Numbered from the stretch's first letter, positions 45,220 to 55,089 are shown. The stretch is 64,000 bases of DNA from Pseudomonas cremoris (GCF_014230465.1 NZ_JAAXCY010000007.1:367189-431188), one strand, 5' to 3'. Notes: generated by a model from the sequence alone, not told the origin. Program-made: numbers and translations.

Positions 45220-45297
45220 GGCGACGGCGGTGTGTCAGCGTTTGCAGATGCTGGCTGACCCACCGCTTTCGCAGGCAAGCCAGCTCCCACATTTGGA
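45220..45297. repeat. Degenerate REP element, family B
   Basis: Only the right arm (CGCAGGCAAGCCAGCTCCCA) and a weak left arm remain, again between convergent genes (ends 45206 and 45330). Confidence 0.55.
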
Positions 45298-45329
45298 TGT
45301 GTGCCAGGCCTGGGAGCTGCGTTCAGCTG

Positions 45330-47777
45330 CTAATTGCGTTGATCGTCGAAGAACGCCTTCTTGCCATCCACCCGTTCTGACGCCTTGGGCACATTGACTG
45401 CCTGGCCTTCCGGCTTCTCCACATACCAATAGCAATGGCTCACGGCCCGGGTAATGCCCACATAGGCCAGGCGCAATACTTCATCTTTTTGCGCAGCGTC
45501 ATACGGCTCGCTATCACCTTCCTTGCCCAAGCCAGCCATTCGGTATACCTGGTTCTTATAGGGGGACCGAGTGACATGCTGGCAATCCCCAAACAGGAAT
45601 ACCGCATCTGCCTGCAGGCCCTTGGCACTGTGATAGGTCAGCTGTTTCAGTCTGCGAGCGGCCGGCGGCAAGCTAGAATCAACATTAAGTGCAGACTGAA
45701 TATGTTCTTGTATCAATAACTTATCGCTACTTTTTCGATACAGCATTAACACGCTTTCGCCCTGTTGATAGTGCTTAAGCAGCTGCCGCCCTAGAGCCGC
45801 CTCATCCCGCTCCAGCACCGCAACCGGCACCAGTGCCTTGGGCGCACCACTGGCCTTGGCTTTTTTACCGGGGATTGCCGGTGCTGCGCGCACGATGTGT
45901 TCGGCGGCATCGATGATGTGTTGATGGCTGCGGTAGTTCTCACTCAGCATCACGCGCGTAGTGCTCGGCGATGGGAATTCCTTGTTGAACTCCATGAAGT
46001 ATTTGGGCGAACTGCCACGCCAGCCGTAGATCGACTGCCAGTCATCGCCTACGCACAGCAGTGACGAATGCTGGGCACCGCGCCCTACATGCATGGCCGG
46101 GCCGCGGCTGCGAATCTCGCGCAGGCTGGCGCGCAACCAGGAAACGATCTGCGGGGAAACGTCCTGGAACTCGTCGATCATCAGGTGCGACAACGGCCGC
46201 AGCAACGGATCACTGAGCAGCTTGAGGTTTTCCGGAGTGTTCTCGCCGAACAGCGAGAACATGCGGTTGTACGTCATGATCGGCGGCGACTGGTCCAGCA
46301 AGTGGTCTTCCAGGGCCTTCCAGAAAATGCTCAGGGCTTCAAAGAACAAGCGGTCCGGGTCATCTTTGGCGAAGCTCATCTGGCCCACTGCGGTGGACAC
46401 GTCCAGGCCGAGGTTTTCGATAAACCCGGCCGCGGTCACAAAACTGTCCAGCAACGGCGCCGATGCCAGCTCGCCCTTGACCTTGTAATCAAAGCCAGGC
46501 CCGGCAGCGGCATCGCCGGCCAGACTGCTCAAAAGCCTCTTTGAAGACTCATAACTATCGATCCAAATCAAAGGTTTACGGCAGAAAGCTTGAAACAAGG
46601 TGCGCTTCACTGCCCACTCGGCGCGCACTGAAAGTTTCGAGTTCGGCCGGCTGACCTGGGCGTTTTCCCGCGAGTCGAAGCCCAGCACCACCCAGGCATC
46701 CAGCTCGGGAATGTAGCCATGGCAATGGAACTGCGCACCGTTGATCTCCACCGGCTGGCGGTTAGGCTCTATGCCCTTGATCGGCCAGGCCCCCGCACGA
46801 AACCACAGGTCTTCGATCACGTCGCAGAGCTCTTCATCGCGCTTGGCCGCCAGTTCCGTCACCGCCACACGCTTCTGCACATCCGGGTGATCGCGTTCCA
46901 GCTCCTTGAGCTGCAGGCCATGGCGGGCCAACGGTGCGATCAATTCGCGAAAACGCGCGTGCTGGCCATGCAGGCGGTGGTAGCAGGCATTCATGTGCTG
47001 GCGCTGAGCTTCATTGATGCGCAGGTCGAACGGGTTGCTGTCGGCATCGTCAAAGCCCGCTCCCAGGTTCTCGAACGCTTGCAAGCGCTCAAAGCCCGGC
47101 AGGCTGCGCACCATCGGCAGGATGCGCGAGTGAAAGGTGCGCACCACTGCCTGGGCTTCCTTGATACCAAGGGGTTGGCCCCACACGCTCAGAACTTCCA
47201 TGAGCTTGTTGATGAAGTCCTTGCGCGACTCCCGAGTGAAGGTAACCACGGTCATCGAACTCAGCTCGAAGCCCAGGTAATGGGTCAGCAGCAAAATACG
47301 CAGTACCAGCGAAGTAGATTTGCCCGCGCCCGCACCGGCAATCACTGAGGTAGACGGCGTATCGCTGAAAATCATCTTCCACTGCGCCGCACTGGGCTGG
47401 GCGTGGGCCGGCAGCAAGCGCGCCACGTCGGCCTTGATGCGCTTTTTCAATTCGGCAGTGAGCGGCAGTCGCCAATCATCGAACAGACTGTCGTCTACCC
47501 CAGGCGCACGGTGCTCATCCGGGCGGAAGTCGCGGATCAACAGAACTTGGCGCCCTTCCTCAATGCCATCGGCCTTGCCTTCGCGGTAGCCGTATTCCAC
47601 GCCCGCCTCGTGACCGCTACGAAAACCATCGGCCTGGCCATGCAGCCAGGAAAACCGATGCTGGGCGCGCAAACGGGTCAAGCCATGGTTAAACAGGCGT
47701 GCGGCAAGGCGTTTGAGCAAGGGCATTTCCGCGAGTGGACGCAGTTCGGGAGGCAGATCAGGCTGTTGTTGCGGCAC
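45330..47777 (-). CDS. UvrD/Rep-like superfamily 1 DNA helicase
   Basis: 815-aa helicase: Walker A VIAGAGAGKSTSL (about 145), motif Ia TFTRESRKDF, DEFQDVSPQ (motif II), VGDDWQSIYGWRGS (motif III) and late motif LAYVGITRAVSHCYW. An N-terminal 110-residue segment with a repeated GYREGKADGIEEG pattern is not part of the core. A large insertion between motifs Ia and II carries a restriction-like segment (SYESSKRLL and nearby) I cannot assign. Probably a 3'-5' repair or defence helicase. Confidence 0.88.
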   Translation of the reverse strand: MPQQQPDLPPELRPLAEMPLLKRLAARLFNHGLTRLRAQHRFSWLHGQADGFRSGHEAGVEYGYREGKADGIEEGRQVLLIRDFRPDEHRAPGVDDSLFDDWRLPLTAELKKRIKADVARLLPAHAQPSAAQWKMIFSDTPSTSVIAGAGAGKSTSLVLRILLLTHYLGFELSSMTVVTFTRESRKDFINKLMEVLSVWGQPLGIKEAQAVVRTFHSRILPMVRSLPGFERLQAFENLGAGFDDADSNPFDLRINEAQRQHMNACYHRLHGQHARFRELIAPLARHGLQLKELERDHPDVQKRVAVTELAAKRDEELCDVIEDLWFRAGAWPIKGIEPNRQPVEINGAQFHCHGYIPELDAWVVLGFDSRENAQVSRPNSKLSVRAEWAVKRTLFQAFCRKPLIWIDSYESSKRLLSSLAGDAAAGPGFDYKVKGELASAPLLDSFVTAAGFIENLGLDVSTAVGQMSFAKDDPDRLFFEALSIFWKALEDHLLDQSPPIMTYNRMFSLFGENTPENLKLLSDPLLRPLSHLMIDEFQDVSPQIVSWLRASLREIRSRGPAMHVGRGAQHSSLLCVGDDWQSIYGWRGSSPKYFMEFNKEFPSPSTTRVMLSENYRSHQHIIDAAEHIVRAAPAIPGKKAKASGAPKALVPVAVLERDEAALGRQLLKHYQQGESVLMLYRKSSDKLLIQEHIQSALNVDSSLPPAARRLKQLTYHSAKGLQADAVFLFGDCQHVTRSPYKNQVYRMAGLGKEGDSEPYDAAQKDEVLRLAYVGITRAVSHCYWYVEKPEGQAVNVPKASERVDGKKAFFDDQRN

Positions 47778-47996
47778 GCGGACTCCTGCGTTGTGCTTGG
47801 CGTTAACGAGTGGGCCATGGTCGCCGGAATCGGCGCCGAGTTCCAGCCAATTGCTTTGCTGTCATGCAGTTAGCCGTTGAAGTGAAAGTCAAAACGCCAG
47901 TAATCAATCTAATCTACCGATAGGAATCAGGCATTTTTTACGCTTTTTATCGATCATGGGCTGACGGATCATAGCCGGTATCAACAGGAGACGATC

Positions 47997-48692
47997 ATGC
48001 TTGAACTTCGACCTTTCAACTCCCTGGGCGGCGCCCATCACGGCTGGCTTGACGCTCATCACCATTTTTCGTTTGCCGAATACCATGATCCCAAGCGCAT
48101 GCATTGGGGCAACCTGCGGGTGTGGAACGACGACATTATCGCGCCGGGCACTGGATTCCCCCAACACCCGCATCGCGACATGGAAATCATCACCTACGTG
48201 CGCGAAGGCGCCATCAGCCATGCCGATAACCTGGGCAACAAAGGCCGCACCGAAGCTGGCGATGTGCAGGTGATGAGTGCAGGCACCGGGATCGCCCACA
48301 GCGAATACAACCTGGAAGCCACACCGACCAAGATCTTCCAGATCTGGATTATCCCGAACGAAGGCGGCCTGCCACCGTCGTGGGGCGCCAAGCCGTTTCC
48401 GAAAGACGGCCGCGAAGGTTTTTTGACCCTGGCCAGTGGCAAGGCCGGTGACAGCGAAAGCCTGCGGATTCGTGCCGATGCACGGTTGGTGGCGGCGACG
48501 CTAAAAGCCGGGGAAAGTGCGGAGTATCGATTGGACAGCGGACGGCGCGCGTATCTGGTGCCAGCCACCGGTGTGATTGAGATCAATGGCTTGCGGGCGC
48601 AAGCTCGGGATGGTGTGGCGGTGGAGGACGAGCAGGTGTTGCGGGTGACGGCGGTTGAGGACAGTGAGATCGTCTTGGTGGACCTCGCCTAA
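47997..48692 (+). CDS. Pirin-family protein (YhhW-like)
   Basis: 231-aa bicupin. N-terminal cupin has the metal-binding residues His in QHPHRDMEIITY and in GIAHSEYN with the PhHRDmEi signature of pirins; the C-terminal half is the second cupin. YhhW homologues have quercetin 2,3-dioxygenase activity in vitro. ATG at 47997 follows AGGAGACGATC. Ends next to a REP hairpin. Confidence 0.93.
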   Translation: MLELRPFNSLGGAHHGWLDAHHHFSFAEYHDPKRMHWGNLRVWNDDIIAPGTGFPQHPHRDMEIITYVREGAISHADNLGNKGRTEAGDVQVMSAGTGIAHSEYNLEATPTKIFQIWIIPNEGGLPPSWGAKPFPKDGREGFLTLASGKAGDSESLRIRADARLVAATLKAGESAEYRLDSGRRAYLVPATGVIEINGLRAQARDGVAVEDEQVLRVTAVEDSEIVLVDLA

Positions 48693-48781
48693 ATGTGGGA
48701 GCGGGCTTGCTCGCGAAGGCGGTGTATCAGAAACATATTCAGTGACTGACACTGCGCCTTCGCGAGCAAGCCCGCTCCCAC
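48693..48781. repeat. REP-type inverted repeat, family B
   Basis: About 89 bp with arms ATGTGGGAGCGGGCTTGCTC and complement between convergent genes ending at 48692 and 48798. Confidence 0.85.
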
Positions 48782-48797
48782 CTTTGGTTTTGCTGTG

Positions 48798-50441
48798 TTA
48801 CTGGGAGATCGCGCCGTCTACCAGCACCTGGGCCTCTTCCACCAACTGCTTGAGGTGATCCTCGCCAATGAAGCTCTCGGCGTAGATCTTGTAGATGTCC
48901 TCGGTACCCGACGGTCGTGCCGCGAACCAGCCGTTTTCGGTCATCACTTTCAAGCCGCCAATTGCCTGGTTGTTGCCCGGCGCGTGGCTAAGGATTTGCT
49001 GGATGCTTTCCCCGGCCAGTTGGGTGGACGTCACCTGCTCCGGCGACAACTTGCCCAACAGCGCTTTCTGCGCCGGCGTGGCCTTGGCGTCGACACGAAT
49101 AGCGAACGGCTCGCCCAGGGCGTCGGTCAGGCCACGGTAGATCTGGCTCGGGTCCTGGCCTTTGCGCGAGGTCATTTCTGCCGCCAACAGCGCCGGGATC
49201 AGGCCGTCCTTGTCAGTGCTCCACACAGTGCCGTCTTTGCGCAGGAACGAGGCACCGGCGCTTTCTTCACCGCCAAAGCCCAGCGAACCTTCGAACAAGC
49301 CATCGGCGAACCATTTGAAGCCTACCGGCACTTCGTACAGACGACGGCCAATGCGTGCAGCTACGCGGTCGATCAAGCCACTGCTGACCACGGTCTTGCC
49401 CACGGCCGCGTCGGCGCGCCAATCCGGGCGGTTCTGGAACAGGTAGTCGATGGACACCGCCAGGTAGTTGTTAGGCGCCAACAGGCCGCCAGACGGTGTG
49501 ACGATGCCGTGACGGTCGTGGTCTGGGTCGCAGGCGAACGCCACGTCAAAACGCTCCTTGAGACCGATCAGGCCTTGCATGGCGTAGCTGGACGACGGGT
49601 CCATGCGGATCTGGCCGTCCCAGTCGACGCTCATGAAACGGAAGGTCGAATCGACTTCGGTGTTCACGACGTCCAGGTTCAGGCGGTAATGCTCGGCAAT
49701 CGCTGACCAGTAACGCACCCCTGCTCCGCCCAACGGATCCACGCCCAGGCGCAGGTCGGCGCTGCGGATGGCGTCCATGTCGATCACATTGACCAGGTCG
49801 GCCACGTAGCTGTTGAGGTAGTCATGACGGTGGGTGGTGTCGGCCTTGAGTGCCTGGGCATGAGTAATGCGCTTGACCCCGGCGAGCTTGTTGGCCAGCA
49901 GCTCGTTAGCCTTGGCTTCGATCCACTTGGTGACGTGGGTATCGGCCGGGCCGCCGTTCGGCGGGTTGTACTTGTAGCCGCCGCTCTGTGGCGGGTTGTG
50001 GGACGGCGTAATCACGATGCCGTCAGCCAAGCCGCTGGTGCGACCACGGTTGTAGCAGATGATGGCGTGGGAAATCGCCGGGGTCGGCGTGTATTCATCA
50101 CCTTCAGCCAACATCACATGCACGCCGTTGGCGGCCAAGACTTCCAGCGCACTGGCACCGGCAGGCGTCGACAGCGCATGAGTATCCAGGCCAACAAACA
50201 GCGGGCCATTGATGCCCTGTGCTTCGCGGTACAGGCAAATGGCCTGGCTGATAGCCAGCACATGCCATTCATTGAAACTCAGCTCGAACGAACTGCCACG
50301 GTGCCCCGAGGTACCGAAGGCAACGCGCTGGGTAGAGATTGCTGCATCAGGCTGGCCGGTGTAATAGGCCGTGACCAGTCGCGGGATATCCACCAGCAAC
50401 TGGGCTGGCGCCGGTTTGCCCGCAAAAGGACTGATTGTCAT
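48798..50441 (-). CDS. pgm: Alpha-D-glucose phosphate-specific phosphoglucomutase
   Basis: 547-aa enzyme interconverting glucose-1-phosphate and glucose-6-phosphate, in glycogen/trehalose and envelope sugar supply. Phosphoserine loop [15 protein letters not shown] (about 145), metal loop DPDHDRHG, sugar-binding GGEESAG and phosphate-binding RPSGTED. Length matches E. coli Pgm. Single gene. Confidence 0.95.
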   Translation of the reverse strand: MTISPFAGKPAPAQLLVDIPRLVTAYYTGQPDAAISTQRVAFGTSGHRGSSFELSFNEWHVLAISQAICLYREAQGINGPLFVGLDTHALSTPAGASALEVLAANGVHVMLAEGDEYTPTPAISHAIICYNRGRTSGLADGIVITPSHNPPQSGGYKYNPPNGGPADTHVTKWIEAKANELLANKLAGVKRITHAQALKADTTHRHDYLNSYVADLVNVIDMDAIRSADLRLGVDPLGGAGVRYWSAIAEHYRLNLDVVNTEVDSTFRFMSVDWDGQIRMDPSSSYAMQGLIGLKERFDVAFACDPDHDRHGIVTPSGGLLAPNNYLAVSIDYLFQNRPDWRADAAVGKTVVSSGLIDRVAARIGRRLYEVPVGFKWFADGLFEGSLGFGGEESAGASFLRKDGTVWSTDKDGLIPALLAAEMTSRKGQDPSQIYRGLTDALGEPFAIRVDAKATPAQKALLGKLSPEQVTSTQLAGESIQQILSHAPGNNQAIGGLKVMTENGWFAARPSGTEDIYKIYAESFIGEDHLKQLVEEAQVLVDGAISQ

Positions 50442-50544
50442 GCATAAACCTCGGAAAGAAGGATTAGGAAAAATGCCAGTTTACTGAGAGTTCGACTACT
50501 GCGCGACGTTATAAATCCTACGACCGAAAGAGAAACTTCACCCG

Positions 50545-51951
50545 CTAACCTATCTGAGCCTGGCGCAGTGCTTCGCTTAGCGTAACCAGGGTGTCGTCCA
50601 GGTTGGGTTGCCCATGAAACGTGTGACTCAAGCGCAGGTGCTGCTGGTGCAGGCCGCTGAGACTGAACAGCTCGCCAGGTGCCACCACTACGTGCTGAGC
50701 GAGCAAGCGCTGGAATACCTGACGCATATCGACTGGCCGGGTGGAACCCAGCCAGAACGTAGCGCCGGCAAGTGGCATTCGGTAGGTCAACTGGCCCGCC
50801 AGGTGTAGCTCAAGGCGCTCAACCATTTGCTCGGCTTGCTGACGCAACTGCTGGCGCAAGGTTCGCAGGTGCTGATCCATGCGCCCGCTTTGATACAGCC
50901 TGGCTATGGCGCGCTGGCGGATCGACGATAACCGGAACGAACGCAGTAAAAACTGGCGCTGCAATTCGCGGCTCATTCGCCGCGACAGCAGATAACCGTA
51001 GGGAGCTTCCGAACCCAGGATTTTCTCGAACGTGGAAAACACCATCAGTCGTTCGGGGTTCACCAAGTCTCGCAACGGCGTATGCGGCAACTTGAAGTTC
51101 AACTCACCAAAAGTGTCGTTCTCCAATACCCAACAACCGTATTGGTCCAGCAATCGGGCTACATCGAGTCGATCACCGGCCGACATGCCGAGCCCAGACG
51201 GCAAGCTGATTGTCGATGACAGCAACACAAGGTGCACTGCCTCGACGTGTAGCAGGTGGTCGAGGGTGCCCAGGTCCAGGTTGCCATCCGCCAGCCAGGG
51301 CAGTTCGATGACTCGTACCCCGGCATCCTGTAGTACACGCAGGATCAACCAGTCACAGGGCGACTCCACGATAACGGTGGTACCCCGCAGGCCCAGCACT
51401 TCGGTCAATAGGTCCAGCACGCCACGCAAATCAGCGCCAATGTAGACATCGTCCGCGTGCCAGCAACGCGTAGGTGAGGAGGTATACCGCGCCGCCAACG
51501 CATCCCGAAGCTCCCAGACTCCACAAGGTTGGGACCAGGGTTGCAGATGTCGCGGGTATTGGCGTACCAATTCCCGCTCCAGCTTTAACAGAGGGCCATC
51601 CAATGAGGCGAGGAGTGTCGGCTCATCACCGCTGAGCACCACCACACCGGGTCGTCGAGCAGCCGCATACACACGATCAAGCAGATCCCCGCCTGTCCAC
51701 GTCGGCGGCTGTGTCGGAATCGGCCAAGCGTAGTAACCTGACTTGGCCACCGAGTAGACCCTGCCCTCCTTCTCCAGTAGCGAATACGCATATTGAATCG
51801 TTGAGATCGATACGCTCAAACGCGTCGCCAGCTGTCGCAATGATGGCAGTTTTACCCGCGCATCGGTGCTGACCTCGCCGATCAGGCTGATGATGTAGCG
51901 ATAGACCGCCTGGTAGGCAAAATCCGCCTGCCGCTCGCCGCGCAGGATCAT
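50545..51951 (-). CDS. MocR-type (GntR HTH + aminotransferase-like) regulator
   Basis: 468-aa regulator: N-terminal GntR winged helix (about 15-75; LPSLRQLATRLSVSISTIQY) and aminotransferase-like domain with Lys in VFSTFEKILGS at the PLP position. Start ATG at 51951 overlaps the upstream stop as ATGA; a TTG at 51969 is less likely. Translationally coupled to the unrecognised 470-aa gene, so it likely regulates that gene or acts in the same process. Confidence 0.85.
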   Translation of the reverse strand: MILRGERQADFAYQAVYRYIISLIGEVSTDARVKLPSLRQLATRLSVSISTIQYAYSLLEKEGRVYSVAKSGYYAWPIPTQPPTWTGGDLLDRVYAAARRPGVVVLSGDEPTLLASLDGPLLKLERELVRQYPRHLQPWSQPCGVWELRDALAARYTSSPTRCWHADDVYIGADLRGVLDLLTEVLGLRGTTVIVESPCDWLILRVLQDAGVRVIELPWLADGNLDLGTLDHLLHVEAVHLVLLSSTISLPSGLGMSAGDRLDVARLLDQYGCWVLENDTFGELNFKLPHTPLRDLVNPERLMVFSTFEKILGSEAPYGYLLSRRMSRELQRQFLLRSFRLSSIRQRAIARLYQSGRMDQHLRTLRQQLRQQAEQMVERLELHLAGQLTYRMPLAGATFWLGSTRPVDMRQVFQRLLAQHVVVAPGELFSLSGLHQQHLRLSHTFHGQPNLDDTLVTLSEALRQAQIG

Positions 51952-53360
51952 CGACCGAACAATTGACAAGGCTGCCCATCAGGCCGCCTGGCCGCAAGGA
52001 CCTCAACCGCCTGCCCTTCTGGCCGCTTGCGGTACAGGTGCTGCAACAAGGCCATCGGCAAACCGCTGGTGTCCGTGACCCACTGTTGCAGCATGTCGGC
52101 AGAGGGCTTGCCTTGTAAGACCTTGTGCAGTTCCGGCAGCGCCACCAGCATGCCCGGATGGCACTGACGCAGATAGCTTTCCAGACGTTCGCCGTGGTGG
52201 ATAAACGGCGAATAGAGCATGCAGGTCAGTTGTGTTCCATCCAGGCCGAAGAATTGCTGTGCATAGGCGTTCGAGCAAGCACGTCCCTCTCGGGTCGTCG
52301 CCTCAGCCAGGAGCCGCTCGGGCAACTCTCGGCGGCGACTATTTCGGGTCGCGTGCTGGATAAAGCCCTCCACGCCCTCCTCATAATTAAGATCACGCAG
52401 ACATTCCCCTTGCAGCCCATGCAGATGAGCCATCAGCAACGGATTGGCATAGGCCGGCTGACTAAAGTGAAAGTCGAGCGGATCTGTCGCATAGGCCATG
52501 AAGTCGGTGAGCAAGGGCGAGGATGCGGGTACCGCCCCCTCCAGCAGGTCGGCAATGCCGATATAAGCCAAATGGCGATGACAGGCATTGCTGGGGTTGC
52601 TGCTGGCGACATAGTGCTCGCCGTACATATCGCGGTAGTACCCCTCGCTCCATTCGCTCATGCGGGTGAACAAACCGTTGAGAGTCGGCGGCCGGACGCT
52701 GGGAATGGCCACGCCTGCGCCTTGGGCTGACTTCTTGAGCCAGGCGAGCAGTTGGCTCTGTTTACGCGGAGAATCACCGCTGACCAGTGCATGGACGCCG
52801 CCATGCCACGTAGTGACGCGCTGATAGAAATCACCCAGTGCCAAATAGGTGTCACTGCACAGTATCGCCCTACAGTCTCCGGAGGTTAGGTGACCCGCCA
52901 TCAACATATTGCGTTGACTGGTTTCGCGACCCATGCTGGACGCCGGACGCTGATGGTTGAAGGGGTGAACTTCCTGGTTGTCCACCATCAACAGTTCTAC
53001 CCGCGAGTCGTCATGGAAAAACAGCCGGCCATAACCACGATTGAGCGTATCAAGCGTGATTTGGGTCATACCTGCATGCCGCAGAGTTGCGACTCGCAGC
53101 TGAAAGGTCCGAGGGGACCGACCCGCAATCGTCAATTGTGCGGCCCGCAACAGCGCCAGGGTGTAGCTGCTCACAACACCGCCGCCATGGGCGATCAAGA
53201 CTTTGTAGTCGCCGATCTGCTCCATCCCCCCTGCTGACACAATGATTCGCTGAATCAACAATTGAAGTACCGTGCGTTCCTCTCGAGTAAAGTGACCAAT
53301 CAAACGTTGCAGAACTTGCTGGTAAACATAATTCATGGCCTGTTCGTGAATAGCGCTCAT
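51948..53360 (-). CDS. Unrecognised 470-aa protein coupled to a MocR-type regulator
   Basis: 470-aa soluble protein with no signal peptide or transmembrane helix. It is not a family I recognise. Visible features: N-terminal helical part (TREERTVLQLLIQRIIVSAGG), a Gly-rich turn IAHGGGVVSSYT near 55, and several His/Asp/Glu-containing stretches in the C-terminal half (MYGEHYVASSN, ACHRHLAYIGIADLLEG, LDFHFSQP) that could be metal ligands in a helical fold. Its stop overlaps the MocR-type gene start. Upstream (right) is 706 bp without a certain gene. Confidence 0.75.
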   Translation of the reverse strand: MSAIHEQAMNYVYQQVLQRLIGHFTREERTVLQLLIQRIIVSAGGMEQIGDYKVLIAHGGGVVSSYTLALLRAAQLTIAGRSPRTFQLRVATLRHAGMTQITLDTLNRGYGRLFFHDDSRVELLMVDNQEVHPFNHQRPASSMGRETSQRNMLMAGHLTSGDCRAILCSDTYLALGDFYQRVTTWHGGVHALVSGDSPRKQSQLLAWLKKSAQGAGVAIPSVRPPTLNGLFTRMSEWSEGYYRDMYGEHYVASSNPSNACHRHLAYIGIADLLEGAVPASSPLLTDFMAYATDPLDFHFSQPAYANPLLMAHLHGLQGECLRDLNYEEGVEGFIQHATRNSRRRELPERLLAEATTREGRACSNAYAQQFFGLDGTQLTCMLYSPFIHHGERLESYLRQCHPGMLVALPELHKVLQGKPSADMLQQWVTDTSGLPMALLQHLYRKRPEGQAVEVLAARRPDGQPCQLFGR

Positions 53361-53521
53361 GGTTCTACTACCTACGTTGAAATATCAGTTTCGAGCAGCT
53401 GAAAAGTGTGTGCTCGACCTATTTTGCGTGTAAGAGATGTGCTCGGCGCACCGTACGCCGATGAATAAACACTAGCACTCAGCAACCATTCAAAATCGAC
53501 ACACCCAAGGAGGACCCAAGC

Positions 53522-53614
53522 ATGTCCCGCGCACGCAAATGCAGCATTTGCCGAGTGTTTAGGGCGGAAATCACCGCCCTAGGATCATTCCGACAAGCTC
53601 CTACACATCTTTAA
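53522..53614 (+). CDS. Candidate 30-aa peptide with strong ribosome-binding site
   Basis: ATG at 53522 is preceded by AAGGAGGACCCAAGC, a near-perfect Shine-Dalgarno at good spacing. The peptide starts MSRARKCSICRVFRAEI and has a CxxC pair; it ends at TAA 53612. A perfect hairpin (53560-53581) lies within the reading frame. Divergent from the 470-aa/MocR operon. It may be a leader peptide, a small regulatory protein, or chance. Confidence 0.35.
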   Translation: MSRARKCSICRVFRAEITALGSFRQAPTHL

Positions 53615-53953
53615 CCAACTAATTAAAGAAGCGTCTCACCTATAGAACTAAAACAACTTCTCAATTTGTTGAATTGAGACTTTCCTTGGGCCTTGTTGTT
53701 TCCATAGCCCCACATGAGTGCTGCGTTGTTAGTTATGGCAACTACCAGCAGCGGCATCGAAGATTCAATCATTGCTCAGTCCTTGAGATGAAAGTGAAGA
53801 TGCAATTATCAATGCTGGAGTATCGATTAACAGATACAGAACCTGGCCGAAAACCAGTCCAGATTGACGCCAAGCGGCAGGATGATGGCGCGCACACAAC
53901 GACGCCGCGCAGGAATCCGGCGCGGCGTAAGGGAGAAAGGTAGATTTTGCTGG

Positions 53954-53980
53954 GCTAAAGCGCCAAACCGGCGCTTTAGC
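53954..53980 (-). terminator. Possible terminator hairpin
   Basis: 11-bp perfect stem with a five-base loop, about 90 bp past the stop of the oxidoreductase gene on its strand. No clear T run. Confidence 0.4.
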
Positions 53981-54066
53981 GGTAGGGAAGGATGAGTCCT
54001 GTCAAATGGCGCTTTTGCCCCATTCTCCAGCGGGCTGGAAGAGTCGTTTGCGAATCTTCCTACACC

Positions 54067-55089
54067 CTAAACAGCTTCTACCTGCAACGCTACGCGTTCA
54101 CGGCACGGACATTCGTCCATATAGCGGTGTGCTTCCACGAACTGATTGAATGGAAACACCGTGGTTTTCAATGGCACCAGCACGCGATCAGCCGTCAGTT
54201 GGTTGATGTCACGCAGGGCACGTTGCAAAGCCACCTGGTCTTGAGTAATGCCCAGCTCCGGCTTGCCGGTGAAATTGCCTATACAGTGCACAAAGAACTG
54301 AATGTTCTTCTGGAACGCCGCACACGCCGGGAATGGTGTCTGGTTACCACCCTGCAGACCGTACAGCACCAAGCTGCCACGGGGTGCCAATACATCACCG
54401 AGTAACGACATCTGCGGACCGCCAAGGCCGTCGAACACGACGTCCACGCCACGGTTGTCAGTGAACTTGTTGACCTGCATCAGCAGATCCTGCTCTTCGG
54501 TGACAATGACTTTTTCCGCCCCGAGAGACAGCAAGTACTCGCGCTCTGCGCTGTCTTTGGTCGCAGCAATCACCCGCACACCCAGGGCTTTGCCCAACTG
54601 CACGAAGGACGGCCCCGCGCAGTGGCTGGCGTCGGTGACCAGGGCGAACTGCCCAGGTTTGACGCGGGCCAGGTCAACGTACGCAAAGTAGGCGATCAAC
54701 AGCGGCGTGTAGTGCACGCTGGCTTCGATCGGGCTGAGGACATCCGGGTAACGGGTCAGGGCCGAACGGGGCAGGACGATCTGCTCGCCATACACCGGGT
54801 AATCATTGGGACTCTCGGCCGGAAAACTGGCCACCTTATCGCCCACCGACAAATCTTCCACGCCGTCGCCTACTGCGACCACGACCCCGGCCATCTCATG
54901 GCCAAGCCCCGACGGCAAGCGTGCGTGGGAAGACGCCAGGTTCTGGCGCCACAAAATGTCATACCAACTGATGCCAATCGCTTCGACTCGCACCTGCACT
55001 TCGCCCGGTGCGGGCAACGCGGCTGCATGCTCTTCGCACTTGAGCACCTCGGCCGGACCAAACTTGTGAAAACGGATCGTGCGGGACAT
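54067..55089 (-). CDS. Zinc-independent quinone oxidoreductase / MDR-family alcohol dehydrogenase
   Basis: 340-aa medium-chain dehydrogenase/reductase. N-terminal GroES-like domain (ISWYDILWRQNL, LPSGLGHEMAGVV) and Rossmann domain (VTDASHCAGPSFVQLGKALG ... DVVFDGLGGPQMSLL). Typical zinc ligands are not all present, pointing to the quinone oxidoreductase branch that reduces quinones or enones with NADPH. Start ATG at 55089. Divergent from a LysR regulator (268-bp gap), probably its controller. Confidence 0.9.
   Translation of the reverse strand: MSRTIRFHKFGPAEVLKCEEHAAALPAPGEVQVRVEAIGISWYDILWRQNLASSHARLPSGLGHEMAGVVVAVGDGVEDLSVGDKVASFPAESPNDYPVYGEQIVLPRSALTRYPDVLSPIEASVHYTPLLIAYFAYVDLARVKPGQFALVTDASHCAGPSFVQLGKALGVRVIAATKDSAEREYLLSLGAEKVIVTEEQDLLMQVNKFTDNRGVDVVFDGLGGPQMSLLGDVLAPRGSLVLYGLQGGNQTPFPACAAFQKNIQFFVHCIGNFTGKPELGITQDQVALQRALRDINQLTADRVLVPLKTTVFPFNQFVEAHRYMDECPCRERVALQVEAV

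Larger units (their letters stand above)
53361..54066. other. Intergenic region with hairpins and a small candidate ORF
   Basis: 706 bp between genes reading away from each other at the left and towards it at the right. It contains perfect hairpins at 53560-53581 (TAGGGCGG/CCGCCCTA), 53903-53927 (CGCCGCGC/GCGCGGCG) and 53954-53980 (GCTAAAGCGCC/GGCGCTTTAGC), the last possibly ending the oxidoreductase transcript. A 30-codon ORF at 53522 is listed separately. An 89-codon frame at 53674 is not convincing. Confidence 0.5.

Noticed and set aside
8185..48781. Recurring 20-30 bp units as CRISPR
   Set aside because: Copies are dispersed over 40 kb, palindromic and not regularly spaced with spacers; they are REP elements and no cas gene is present.
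53674..53943. 89-codon open frame in the 53.4-54.1 kb gap
   Set aside because: No ribosome-binding site, mixed composition, and it ends through a GC-rich hairpin.
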